Of a DNA stretch of 64,000 nt, positions 44,151 through 52,576 are shown piece after piece. A program made the position numbers and the translations under genes. This DNA comes from Paracoccus indicus (lineage in GTDB: Bacteria > Pseudomonadota > Alphaproteobacteria > Rhodobacterales > Rhodobacteraceae). Position 1 is the stretch's first letter. Each line of letters opens with the position of its first letter. A model generated the notes under the pieces. It was not told where the DNA came from. It did no database searches and saw nothing but the letters and a program-made list of their open reading frames with translations. The DNA lies in contig NZ_PYWA01000008.1 in assembly GCF_003056335.1 (NCBI RefSeq), positions 62,001 to 126,000 of the forward strand, in the 5' to 3' direction.

Positions 44151-45641
44151 TCAATGATCGCGGCCCTGAAGATCACCTTGCGGCGTGTCGTTCGTCGATG
44201 CGGGAACGTGGTCGACCAGCATCCAGTCCATCAGGCGACGGGAGACCTCCCCGGCCAGGATCTTGTCCTTGCCCGCGACCTCGACCTCGACCGGCATGAA
44301 GTCCAATTCGTCCAGAAGCGCGACGAAACGCTCCATCGCGATGCTGCCCTTGGTCGATTTGACGTTCTTATGCGCCGATTTGAAGATCGCGCGGGCGTCG
44401 TCGCTGAACAGGGTCCAGACAAAGCCCGACATCACTTTTCGACGCAGGTCCGGCATCTGCGCCTCGGCATCGCGCAGCGCGGTGACGGCCAGGGTCGGGA
44501 CATCGTCCATCGTTGGTTCCCGTCCCTCGGCGTGCATGGCGGCAGCGCGGTCGCGGAAGGCGCGGATCGCCAGTTCCCAGAAGAACGGCGCCTCCTCGAG
44601 GTGCTTGTTCAGCACGTGCAGGCGTGAGTTGGTGATGCGGTTGTCGGCCACGGCCAGTTGCAGGTGATCGCGGCACAACGTCGGTTGCGGGTTCTTCAGC
44701 AGCTCCTCCAGCTCGGCGGCAAGGACGGGCTGGGGAACCTTGTCGGGATGGACCGGCACCGGCTCGTCCGGGGTCAGGTTGCGCAGCAGGTGCGAAAGCT
44801 CGGACAGGTCGGGTTCGTCGCGGACCAGGAAATCATCCGGCATGGCGCGCCCCGCGATCAGCGAGACATATCCGATATGGGTCTGCAGGCGCGGGACGTG
44901 GCGGTTGCGCTGGCGCGTGTCCTCGGAGGCGGCAAAGGCGCCGCTTTCGGAAAAGTCGAAGTAATGCGCCCTGGTCTTATGCGCCAGGATCGAGCCGACC
45001 GACTGGTCATGGCGGTGATCGCGGAAGGCTTCATGCGTCGGGCCGGTTTCGTCGGGTTGGTCGGTCAGGATGCGCGGGTCCTTGCAGTACGCCAACCATT
45101 GTTCCAGAAAGTCGAAGCTGGCCTGCGAGGGCATAAACAACAGCGGCCCCGCGCAGACCTGGGCCGCCAGACGCTGTTCATCGGTGTCGGCATCCATCAG
45201 CACGAAGGCATCGCGCTTGGTGTAATGCCCCTGGATCTGCCAGTTAGAGATGAAGCCGTGGATGAAGCGCTTGGGCGTCAGGGCGCAAAGCTCGACCGCG
45301 GCATGGGGGAAGGCCGGGAACTGGTGGAAGCTGCCCGCGCCATAGCGGCCCGCGTCGTTGTAGATGACGATGTCGTCCGGCCCGACCTCGCGCAGTTTCT
45401 GCAAGATGATCCAAGGTTTCCACAGCCAGTAGCCTGCGCCGCGCTCCTGTTCCAGGATGAAGCGGTTCTCCTCCCAGAACGGGGTCTGCTTCAGGTCCTC
45501 CTCGGTCACGTGGCGTGCGCTGTCGAAGCCGACCTTCAGGGCCGATGCGCAATAGTCGTCGGCGTTTCGGGCAAAGGGATCGACCCCGTTGGAATAGACC
45601 AGGAAATGCGCCTGACCGACCCTGCTGTGACCACGTCTCAT
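44151..45641 (-). CDS. putative glycan-biosynthesis protein (496 aa), family uncertain
   Basis: A soluble 496-aa protein. The N-terminal 280 residues look like a glycosyltransferase of GT-A type: QAHFLVYSNG, the aromatic motif GAGYWLWKPWII at 69-80 and the acidic motif IVIYNDAGRYG at 91-101. Such YWLWKP/YxDAG pairs are common in uncharacterised capsule and glycan gene products. The C-terminal 200 residues are helical and not recognised. AGGAGAAGAG precedes the ATG. It lies between the fucosyltransferase-like gene (43 nt) and rfbC (54 nt), so rhamnose or fucose transfer is a reasonable guess, not a demonstrated activity. Confidence 0.65.
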   Translation of the reverse strand: MRRGHSRVGQAHFLVYSNGVDPFARNADDYCASALKVGFDSARHVTEEDLKQTPFWEENRFILEQERGAGYWLWKPWIILQKLREVGPDDIVIYNDAGRYGAGSFHQFPAFPHAAVELCALTPKRFIHGFISNWQIQGHYTKRDAFVLMDADTDEQRLAAQVCAGPLLFMPSQASFDFLEQWLAYCKDPRILTDQPDETGPTHEAFRDHRHDQSVGSILAHKTRAHYFDFSESGAFAASEDTRQRNRHVPRLQTHIGYVSLIAGRAMPDDFLVRDEPDLSELSHLLRNLTPDEPVPVHPDKVPQPVLAAELEELLKNPQPTLCRDHLQLAVADNRITNSRLHVLNKHLEEAPFFWELAIRAFRDRAAAMHAEGREPTMDDVPTLAVTALRDAEAQMPDLRRKVMSGFVWTLFSDDARAIFKSAHKNVKSTKGSIAMERFVALLDELDFMPVEVEVAGKDKILAGEVSRRLMDWMLVDHVPASTNDTPQGDLQGRDH

Positions 45642-45684
45642 AATCTCTTCTCCTGATCGGGTGACGATGGGACCATCGTCGCCG

Positions 45685-47904
45685 CTACAAGTTTGCCAGC
45701 TTCTTGTGGCGCCGCATGTATTGCTTCTTGTCCGGATATCGGACCATCAGCCGTTCCAGAAGGGCGCGCGCCCGATCGACCTGCCCCGCCTCGACCAGCA
45801 GATCGGATTTCAGCATTACCAGCGGAGGGTGATCGTCCGCCCATTGCAGCGCCCAGTCAAGGACGGCACCGGCCCCTGCGGCATCGCCAAGCTGCGCCTT
45901 CATCTCCGCCAAGGCATGCTGCCTGCGCCAATTCATGGGCGCCAATGACAGGCCGCGTTCCAGGATGCGGACGGCATCCTCGATCCGGCCCGCATCCTGC
46001 GCCGCATCCGCGGCCAGGAAATAGACCGACGGGAACTGCAACTGCCCCTCGTCCACGATCTGCACCAGCAGGTCGGCGGCCCCCGCCGCATCGCCCGCGC
46101 GCCATTGGAACAGCCCCCGCATGGCGCGGAAGATCGTCACGCCGGGTTCCAGGGCGATGGCCTTGTCCATCGCCGCCAAGGCATCGTCGTGGCGATCCTG
46201 TTCATGGCGCAATTCGGCCAGCCGCTTGTGGAACAGCGCGATCTCGGGCTTGGCATCGATGGCTTGCAGCATCAGTTCCTCGGCCAGCGCCAGATCGCCT
46301 TCGCGCAGGGCGATCATGCCGGTGAAGCTGTCGAAATGCGGCTTGAGGGCAGGGGACCACGTCCGCCGTTCGAGGATCTTCAGGATCGAACGAAAATGTC
46401 CGCGGAACTTGTAGTGACTGCGCAGGTCCGAGCGGGTGAAATCCGGCCATTCCCAGACCATCACCCGGTTGGTCGGGACCATCTTGCCGAATGTCAGGAT
46501 GCCCGCCTCGACCGGTGCGGTATAGAAATTGCGGATATGGTCGACGATGAAGCGGTTCGGGAACAGCTGTTCGATATGCGTGTCGGTGACCCAGAAGTTG
46601 CCGTCGTGGTAATCGCCCTGACCGCGCAGCAGGCCCGCCAAGGCGTTGATCTCGCCCTCGACCGGTTCGTGCCAGAAGGCCGAGGTGATCTGCTCCATCG
46701 CCTCGGGCTTGCGTCTCAGCATCAGCAGGGCCAGCCCGTGATACAGCGCGATCTGCGCATAGCTGCGCTGGAAGGTGACGAAGCCGCGGTCCACCGCGGG
46801 GCGCAGGTCGCAGATGGCCTGATACTGGCCGTCGAAGAACATCTCGCGGAAGGCCATCGCATAGATGAAGGCGATGTTCAGCCCGGCTTCGATGTGCTGG
46901 CGTGCCAGATCCACGAATTCGCCGCGCCGTCCGGTCTTGACCAGATGTTCGCAGGCATAGACCAGGTATTGCCCGATCTCGCCTTCATTGGCGAAAAGTT
47001 CGGGCCGGGTCTTCAGGCGGCTGGCCAGAAGGTCCAGCGCGGCATGACGTGCCTCGGGCGTGATATCGGATTCGACATCGCGGAAATCGCCGCCGCCGAT
47101 GGTCTTGGCGGTCGAACTGAAGGCCGAGGACGGCGGGGCCACGATCAGGTCCGACATCGACATCGCGAATAGTTCCAGCGCGTCCCGCTGCAACTCGGTC
47201 AGCCCGGTCGTGTCGGCGACCTTCGAGAATGTCAGCAACTCGGGGAACATGGCGGTATAGCGGTCCAGAACGCTCTGGTTGTCGCTGAACAAGATGGTGC
47301 GCGCACCGTCGCCATCCATGTTGGCGCGGATATGGGCCTCGAAGAATTCATCGGGGACGAACTTGTTGGGCCATGCGCGGTTCATCGCCCGCAGGTCGCT
47401 GGTCAGATCGCCGCGCCGGATGTGATAGGCCACAGTCCGCCGCCCGTCGTCGCGCAGCTTGGCGCCAAGCGCCCGCAGATGCTGCGCCAGAACGGGGTTC
47501 AGCGGCACGCTGGCCACGACTTCGCGGAACGTTCGGTTGACCTCGTCCTGATCCTCGAAGGGCATCTTCAGCACGTCGAAGGGCGGGTCCAGCAGGACGT
47601 GCATGCCACCGCGCAGGTTCTCCATGAACTGCTCGCGCGAGGCGCTCTGGATGACGGTGCCGATGGCCGTCGCGTTGCGCTTCATCTCCTGATAGGTCGG
47701 CTTGTCGATGAAATGGTCGCGGACGAAATCCTTGTCGAACAGCTCGGTCCCGTCGCCAAGGCCGTCGCTGTCACGCCAGTGGACCACGAAGGGCAGGTCG
47801 AAGCTGCGCGCGAACCGCATGGTGTTCAGCAGCGCGATCAGCCGCCCCCCCATCCGGTCGGCGCGAAAGGCGATCAGCTTGCCGTGGGTCTCCGCCATCG
47901 TCAT
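45685..47904 (-). CDS. fucosyltransferase-like protein fused to TPR repeats
   Basis: A 739-aa protein with two parts. Residues 1-280 resemble alpha-fucosyltransferases of the GT11/GT23/NodZ type: RMGGRLIALLNTMRFA at the N-terminus, the GDP-fucose-binding motif HIRRGD at 161-166, and LFSDN plus SDLIVAPPSSAFS further on. About residues 290-739 form helical repeats, with clear TPR-like units in the last 250 residues. No signal peptide. The start at 47904 overlaps the fcl stop (ATGA); 47898 is an alternative. Being coupled to the GDP-L-fucose genes fcl and gmd, it very probably uses GDP-L-fucose; the TPR part could bind a protein or glycan acceptor. Confidence 0.75.
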   Translation of the reverse strand: MTMAETHGKLIAFRADRMGGRLIALLNTMRFARSFDLPFVVHWRDSDGLGDGTELFDKDFVRDHFIDKPTYQEMKRNATAIGTVIQSASREQFMENLRGGMHVLLDPPFDVLKMPFEDQDEVNRTFREVVASVPLNPVLAQHLRALGAKLRDDGRRTVAYHIRRGDLTSDLRAMNRAWPNKFVPDEFFEAHIRANMDGDGARTILFSDNQSVLDRYTAMFPELLTFSKVADTTGLTELQRDALELFAMSMSDLIVAPPSSAFSSTAKTIGGGDFRDVESDITPEARHAALDLLASRLKTRPELFANEGEIGQYLVYACEHLVKTGRRGEFVDLARQHIEAGLNIAFIYAMAFREMFFDGQYQAICDLRPAVDRGFVTFQRSYAQIALYHGLALLMLRRKPEAMEQITSAFWHEPVEGEINALAGLLRGQGDYHDGNFWVTDTHIEQLFPNRFIVDHIRNFYTAPVEAGILTFGKMVPTNRVMVWEWPDFTRSDLRSHYKFRGHFRSILKILERRTWSPALKPHFDSFTGMIALREGDLALAEELMLQAIDAKPEIALFHKRLAELRHEQDRHDDALAAMDKAIALEPGVTIFRAMRGLFQWRAGDAAGAADLLVQIVDEGQLQFPSVYFLAADAAQDAGRIEDAVRILERGLSLAPMNWRRQHALAEMKAQLGDAAGAGAVLDWALQWADDHPPLVMLKSDLLVEAGQVDRARALLERLMVRYPDKKQYMRRHKKLANL

Positions 47905-48866
47905 CAACCCGCGCGGTTTTCAAGAAACCACTGATAGGTTTCCGCCACACCGCGTTCCAGATCGACCTGCGGCTTCCAGCCCATCGCCATCAGCTTGTCC
48001 GAAGACATCAGCTTGCGCATGGTCCCGTCGGGCCGGGTCAGGTCGTTTTCGATGCGCCCCTGGTATCCCGTCACACGCGCCACCATCTGCGCCAGTTCGC
48101 CGATGGCGATATCGGTGCCGCTGCCGACGTTCAGATGCGACAGCATCGGATCGGTATTGGCCTGATAGGTGTCGCGGTCCATGTCGAAGACGAAGAGCGA
48201 GGCCCGCGCCATGTCGTCCACATGCAGGAATTCGCGGCGCGGCGTGCCCGTGCCCCACATGACGACCTCGGGCAGGTTCTTTTCGCGCGCCTCGTGGAAG
48301 CGGCGGATCAGGGCGGGCATGACATGGCTGTTCTCGGGGTCGAAGTTGTCGCCCGGGCCATAGAGGTTCGAGGGCATGACCGACCGGAAATCGGTGCCAT
48401 ACTGCCGGTTGTAGCTTTCGCACAGCTTGATCCCCGCGATCTTGGCGATCGCATAGGGTTCGTTCGTCGGTTCCAGGATGCCGGTCAGCAGCGCATCCTC
48501 GCGGATGGGCTGGGGCGCTTCGCGCGGATAGATGCAGCTGGAGCCCAGCTGCAGCAGGCGCGTCACCCCGGCGGCGTAGGCCTCGTGGATGACGTTGCAT
48601 TCGATCATCAGGTTCTTGTGGATGAATTCGGCCGGATAGGTGTTGTTGGCATGGATGCCGCCCACCTTGGCCGCCGCAAGAATGACCGCATCTGGCCGTT
48701 CGGTCGCCATGAAGTCGCGCACCGCCGCCTGTTCGGTCAGGTCCAACTCGCTGCTGGTGCGGGTGATCAGCTCCAGCGGTTCACCCGCGTCGCGCCGTGC
48801 CTGCAACTGGCGCAGGATGGCGCTGCCGACCATGCCCCGATGACCTGCCACGAAGATCCGTGTCAT
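47904..48866 (-). CDS. fcl: GDP-L-fucose synthase
   Basis: Epimerase-reductase that turns GDP-4-keto-6-deoxymannose into GDP-L-fucose with NADPH. It has 320 aa with [13 protein letters not shown] at the N-terminus, the conserved [11 protein letters not shown] segment and the catalytic YAIAKIAG motif. It follows gmd by 8 nt and overlaps the fucosyltransferase-like gene by 1-4 nt. Length and motifs fit WcaG/Fcl. Confidence 0.94.
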   Translation of the reverse strand: MTRIFVAGHRGMVGSAILRQLQARRDAGEPLELITRTSSELDLTEQAAVRDFMATERPDAVILAAAKVGGIHANNTYPAEFIHKNLMIECNVIHEAYAAGVTRLLQLGSSCIYPREAPQPIREDALLTGILEPTNEPYAIAKIAGIKLCESYNRQYGTDFRSVMPSNLYGPGDNFDPENSHVMPALIRRFHEAREKNLPEVVMWGTGTPRREFLHVDDMARASLFVFDMDRDTYQANTDPMLSHLNVGSGTDIAIGELAQMVARVTGYQGRIENDLTRPDGTMRKLMSSDKLMAMGWKPQVDLERGVAETYQWFLENRAG

Positions 48867-48874
48867 GTCGAACC

Positions 48875-49996
48875 TCAGCTTTCCTGATAGAGGGGAATGT
48901 CATAGCCATGCGTCTTCAGCAGGGCATGACGACGTGCGGCTTTCAGATCCTCCGCCACCATCTCCTCGCACATCTGCTGGGTGGTGATCTGCGGGGTCCA
49001 GCCCAGCTTTTCGCGCGCCTTGGTGGGATCGCCCAGCAGGGTCTCGACCTCGGTCGGGCGGAAATAGCGCGGATCGACGCGCACGATCACCTGTCCTGCG
49101 GTGACACCGGGGGCATCGTCACCGACGACGGAGTCGACGATGCCAACCTCGGCCTCGTTCTGGCCGTCAAATCGCAAGGTGATGCCGACCTGCGCCGCCG
49201 ACCATTCGATGAACTGGCGCACCGAATATTGCACGCCCGTCGCGATGACGAAATCTTCGGGCTCGTCCTGCTGCAGCATCATCCACTGCATGCGGACATA
49301 GTCCTTGGCATGCCCCCAGTCCCGCAGCGCATCCATGTTGCCCATGTAAAGGCAATCTTCCAGCCCCTGGGCGATATTGGCGATGCCGCGGGTGATCTTG
49401 CGGGTCACGAAGGTCTCGCCCCGGCGGGGGGACTCGTGGTTGAACAGGATGCCGTTGCAGGCATAGATGCCATAGGCCTCGCGATAGTTTACCGCGATCC
49501 AATAGGCATACATCTTGGCCACCGCATAGGGCGATCGGGGATAGAAGGGCGTCGTCTCGCGCTGCGGAATTTCCTGGACCTTGCCGTAAAGCTCGGATGT
49601 CGAGGCCTGATAGAACTTGGTCTTGTCTTCCAGCTTCAGAAACCGGATCGCTTCCAGGATCCGCAGCGTGCCAAGCGCATCGACGTTGGCGGTATATTCC
49701 GGCGTCTCGAAGCTGACGGCGACATGGGATTGGGCGCCGAGGTTGTAGACCTCGTCGGGGCGGACGGCTTCCATGATGCGCATGACCGAGGATGTGTCGC
49801 CCAGATCCCCGTAGTGCAGGAACATCCGCGCATCTTCGGCATGAGGGTCCTGATAGATGTGGTCGATGCGCTGCGTGTTCAGCGATGAGGACCGGCGCTT
49901 GATGCCATGGACCTCATAGCCCTTTTCCATCAGCAGCTCAGCCAGATAGGATCCGTCCTGACCTGTGATCCCGGTGATAAGCGCCCGTTTTGTCAT
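48875..49996 (-). CDS. gmd: GDP-mannose 4,6-dehydratase
   Basis: First enzyme of GDP-L-fucose synthesis, converting GDP-D-mannose to GDP-4-keto-6-deoxymannose with NADP+. It has 373 aa with [16 protein letters not shown] at the N-terminus, the [14 protein letters not shown] segment specific to Gmd, and the catalytic [18 protein letters not shown] precedes the ATG. It is the first gene of the apparent gmd-fcl-fucT-gtx-rfbCBDA operon. The 229-bp region upstream (49997-50225) shows no convincing promoter or hairpin by eye. Confidence 0.95.
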   Translation of the reverse strand: MTKRALITGITGQDGSYLAELLMEKGYEVHGIKRRSSSLNTQRIDHIYQDPHAEDARMFLHYGDLGDTSSVMRIMEAVRPDEVYNLGAQSHVAVSFETPEYTANVDALGTLRILEAIRFLKLEDKTKFYQASTSELYGKVQEIPQRETTPFYPRSPYAVAKMYAYWIAVNYREAYGIYACNGILFNHESPRRGETFVTRKITRGIANIAQGLEDCLYMGNMDALRDWGHAKDYVRMQWMMLQQDEPEDFVIATGVQYSVRQFIEWSAAQVGITLRFDGQNEAEVGIVDSVVGDDAPGVTAGQVIVRVDPRYFRPTEVETLLGDPTKAREKLGWTPQITTQQMCEEMVAEDLKAARRHALLKTHGYDIPLYQES

Positions 49997-50225
49997 CCAA
50001 ATCCCTCATTTGCACACACATACTGGCCATCGCTTGAAAGGCCGCCCGTTCTTTCCGGTTTACGTCACGTCCCGGCGGTTGTCCAAGTCTCAAGTGCGCA
50101 GTCTTGTGATTGATGAGGCAGCTTGCACGAATATCGTGAAGGTTCGCTGAACGGCCACAGGAAGACGGCAATTCGCAAGGCATCCGGTCGCCATCTTCGC
50201 GCCAAACAACGGATGCCCGAGAGTA

Positions 50226-51071
50226 TCAGCCCAGAATCACCCGATGCTCGGCCTGACCCTTGCCGTCCAGGGGAACGGCGAAGGTGCACCCGTCGTGGGG
50301 ACCGGGGCTGTCCATGCCTTGGGTAGCCGACGTCGCGAACAGGGTATCCAGTTCTGGACCCCCGATCGCGGGGCAGGACACATGCGCCGCGGGCAGCATC
50401 ACTGCCCGGTCGAACCGACCTTGCGCGTCATAGCGTGCGACACGGCTTGCCCCCCATTGGGCCGACCACAGCCCGCCCTCCGCGTCCATCACCGCGCCAT
50501 CGGGGTTCAGCCCCTCGGCACGCAGATCGATGAAGGGTTCGGCCTCGCCGACGGGCCATCCATCGGCGTCCAGCCGGACGCGCATGATCACGCCCTTGGC
50601 CGTATCGGTGAAGCAGGCCGCATCGCCCGAGGGCGCAAAGCAGATGGCATTGGTGATGGTGATGTCGCCGAACAGCTTGCACAGCTCTCCCCTATGGAAG
50701 CGCCAGATCGAGCCCGCACCCTCTTCGGCATTCAGCCCCATCGTGCCGATCCAGAAACCGCCCTGAGGATCGGCACGCCCATCGTTGGAACGGGTGACGG
50801 GGTTGTCAGCCTCCAGCGGGGTCAGATCCTGCCGCGATCCATCGCGCAGGTCGAACAGCATCAATGCCCGCGACGATGCCACGATCAGCCGGTCCGCATC
50901 CACGATCCCCGCGGCCGAGACATGGTCGTCGAAGTCCCAGTGCCGGCGCGTGCCATCCAAGGGCTTCAGATACATGCGCCTGGAGAGGATATCGAACCAG
51001 ATCAGCGCGTTCAGGTCGGAATGCCACAAGGCACCCTCGCCCAAGGCGCAGGGGGTGTCGTCGAAGATCAT
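50226..51071 (-). CDS. SMP-30/gluconolactonase-family galactonolactonase
   Basis: Hydrolyses D-galactono-1,4-lactone (from galactose dehydrogenase) to D-galactonate in the De Ley-Doudoroff route; this specific substrate is inferred from the neighbours. It has 281 aa, a six-bladed propeller of the SMP-30 family with the metal-ligand segments LGEGALWH (E near 12), RSNDGRADPQGGFWIGTMG, ITNAICFAPSG and GLNPDGAVMDAEGGLW. It overlaps dgoA by 4 nt at its start and ends the minus-strand galactoside operon. The ATG at 51071 is preferred over a longer form reaching into dgoA. Confidence 0.85.
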   Translation of the reverse strand: MIFDDTPCALGEGALWHSDLNALIWFDILSRRMYLKPLDGTRRHWDFDDHVSAAGIVDADRLIVASSRALMLFDLRDGSRQDLTPLEADNPVTRSNDGRADPQGGFWIGTMGLNAEEGAGSIWRFHRGELCKLFGDITITNAICFAPSGDAACFTDTAKGVIMRVRLDADGWPVGEAEPFIDLRAEGLNPDGAVMDAEGGLWSAQWGASRVARYDAQGRFDRAVMLPAAHVSCPAIGGPELDTLFATSATQGMDSPGPHDGCTFAVPLDGKGQAEHRVILG

Positions 51072-51673
51072 GCCACCACCCCGTCCCATGCCGCGACCAT
51101 CGCGCGGGCCTTGGCGGTGACAGCTGCCGCGTCATCGCCCGGCTTGTAGAGCGACGACCCGATGCCAAAGCCCGCGGCCCCCGCCTGATGCCATTCGCCC
51201 ATGTTTTCGGCGGACACGCCGCCCACTGCCCACATCGCGGTCCTCGCGGGCAGGATCGCCCGCATCGCGCGCAGCCCCTTGGGGCCGATCAATTCGCCCG
51301 GGAAAAGCTTCAGCCCCGAGGCGCCCGCATTCAGCGCCACGAAAGCCTCGGAAGGGGTCATGATGCCCGGAAAGCTGTCCATGCCCGCCGCACGCGTGGC
51401 GCGGATGACGTCGGCGTCGCAATTGGGCGACAGCACCATCCGCCCGCCCGCATCGACCACCGATTGCACCTGCGCAGGCGTCAGCACCGTGCCCGCACCG
51501 ATGGTCGCGACATCGCCGAAGTCGCGTGCCAGCAGGGCGATGCTGTCCAAGGGATCGGGCGAGTTCAGCGGAACCTCGATGCGGGTAATGCCGGCCTCGA
51601 TCAGGGCATGGGCGATGGCGGGGGCCTCGGGCGGGGTCAGGCCGCGCAGGATGGCGATCAGGGGGCGGGACAT
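51068..51673 (-). CDS. dgoA: 2-dehydro-3-deoxy-6-phosphogalactonate aldolase
   Basis: Splits 2-dehydro-3-deoxy-6-phosphogalactonate into pyruvate and glyceraldehyde 3-phosphate. It has 201 aa, class I KDPG-type aldolase fold. The catalytic glutamate is E33 (RIEVPL) and the Schiff-base lysine K122 in GASGLKLFPGE. It lies 15 nt after dgoK and overlaps the lactonase gene. The galactonate rather than gluconate specificity is taken from the adjoining dgoK and dgoD. Confidence 0.9.
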   Translation of the reverse strand: MSRPLIAILRGLTPPEAPAIAHALIEAGITRIEVPLNSPDPLDSIALLARDFGDVATIGAGTVLTPAQVQSVVDAGGRMVLSPNCDADVIRATRAAGMDSFPGIMTPSEAFVALNAGASGLKLFPGELIGPKGLRAMRAILPARTAMWAVGGVSAENMGEWHQAGAAGFGIGSSLYKPGDDAAAVTAKARAMVAAWDGVVA

Positions 51674-51688
51674 GGCGGGGCCTTTCGG

Positions 51689-52576
51689 TCAGTTTGACTT
51701 GAAGTGCTGATATGCGGCGGCAAGACCGGCAAGGGTCGCATCCTCGACCGACATCATGGCGGCTGGCACGCCCTGCGCCCTCAGCGCCTGTTCATAGAGC
51801 GAGGACAGCGCCGGCGCGCCGATGATAGTAACGTCGCAGCCCAGCCACCAAGGCTTGGCCGCGGCCAGTTCCCACCCGATCAGCGTGCCCGACAGACGGG
51901 CACGGGCGACCGCTGGCGCCAACCCCTGCAGCAGCGATTCCGCGCGCAGCTGGAACAACCCGCCATAGCCGCGTTCGGGGCGGGCCATCGCGTCGGACAG
52001 TGCGGCGATGAAGGCGTCTTGGTCGCAGTCTTCGCCGCCGACCGAATGGCGCAGCACAGATTGGCCCGCGATCAGGGCGAACAGTTCGCCGGTCATAAGG
52101 CTTTTGAAGTTGCAGATCTCGCCCGCCGAGATGCGCACCCATTTCGTATGGGTGCCGGGCAGGCAGGCGATGCCGTCGAAATCGGGTGTCATCGCCAGAA
52201 GACCCGCGATCTGCGTCTCCTCGCCGCGCATCACGTCGGCGGGGCTGTCCTGACGGATGCCGCAGACGATGCGGACGGGCCGCCCGCCCGGATCGCCGGG
52301 GACGGCGACCATGCGAGGCGTTGCGGGGCAGGGGACGGGGGCATAGGGCGCCTCGACCCATCCCTGGCGCGAACCGACCATGCCGCTGGCGACGACGGGG
52401 ACAGCGGGCCAGCCTTGGGTCGCCTGGTCAAGCACGGTGGCGAAATCGTCAGGCCCCAGCACGCCCATCCCCCGGTCCGAGGTCCGTCGTTCCACCACCT
52501 TGCGGCCCGACATGGCCCAGAGGCGCAGGTTCGTCGTGCCCCAATCGGCGGCAATCCAGTCTATCTCGGCAGTCAC
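51689..52576 (-). CDS. dgoK: 2-dehydro-3-deoxygalactonokinase
   Basis: Phosphorylates 2-dehydro-3-deoxygalactonate with ATP. It has 295 aa with the ASKHA-type phosphate-binding N-terminus AADWGTTNLRLW, the CLPGTHTKWV segment and the C-terminal VTIIGAPALSSLYEQAL region. The start codon is GTG at 52576 and overlaps the alpha-galactosidase stop (GTGA), so translation is coupled. Motifs and length fit DgoK. Confidence 0.9.
   Translation of the reverse strand: MTAEIDWIAADWGTTNLRLWAMSGRKVVERRTSDRGMGVLGPDDFATVLDQATQGWPAVPVVASGMVGSRQGWVEAPYAPVPCPATPRMVAVPGDPGGRPVRIVCGIRQDSPADVMRGEETQIAGLLAMTPDFDGIACLPGTHTKWVRISAGEICNFKSLMTGELFALIAGQSVLRHSVGGEDCDQDAFIAALSDAMARPERGYGGLFQLRAESLLQGLAPAVARARLSGTLIGWELAAAKPWWLGCDVTIIGAPALSSLYEQALRAQGVPAAMMSVEDATLAGLAAAYQHFKSN

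Noticed and set aside
49907..50225. Short frames in the gap between gmd and the lactonase gene
   Set aside because: None has a ribosome-binding site or sensible composition; the gap is more likely the promoter region of the gmd operon, although no promoter could be pinpointed.
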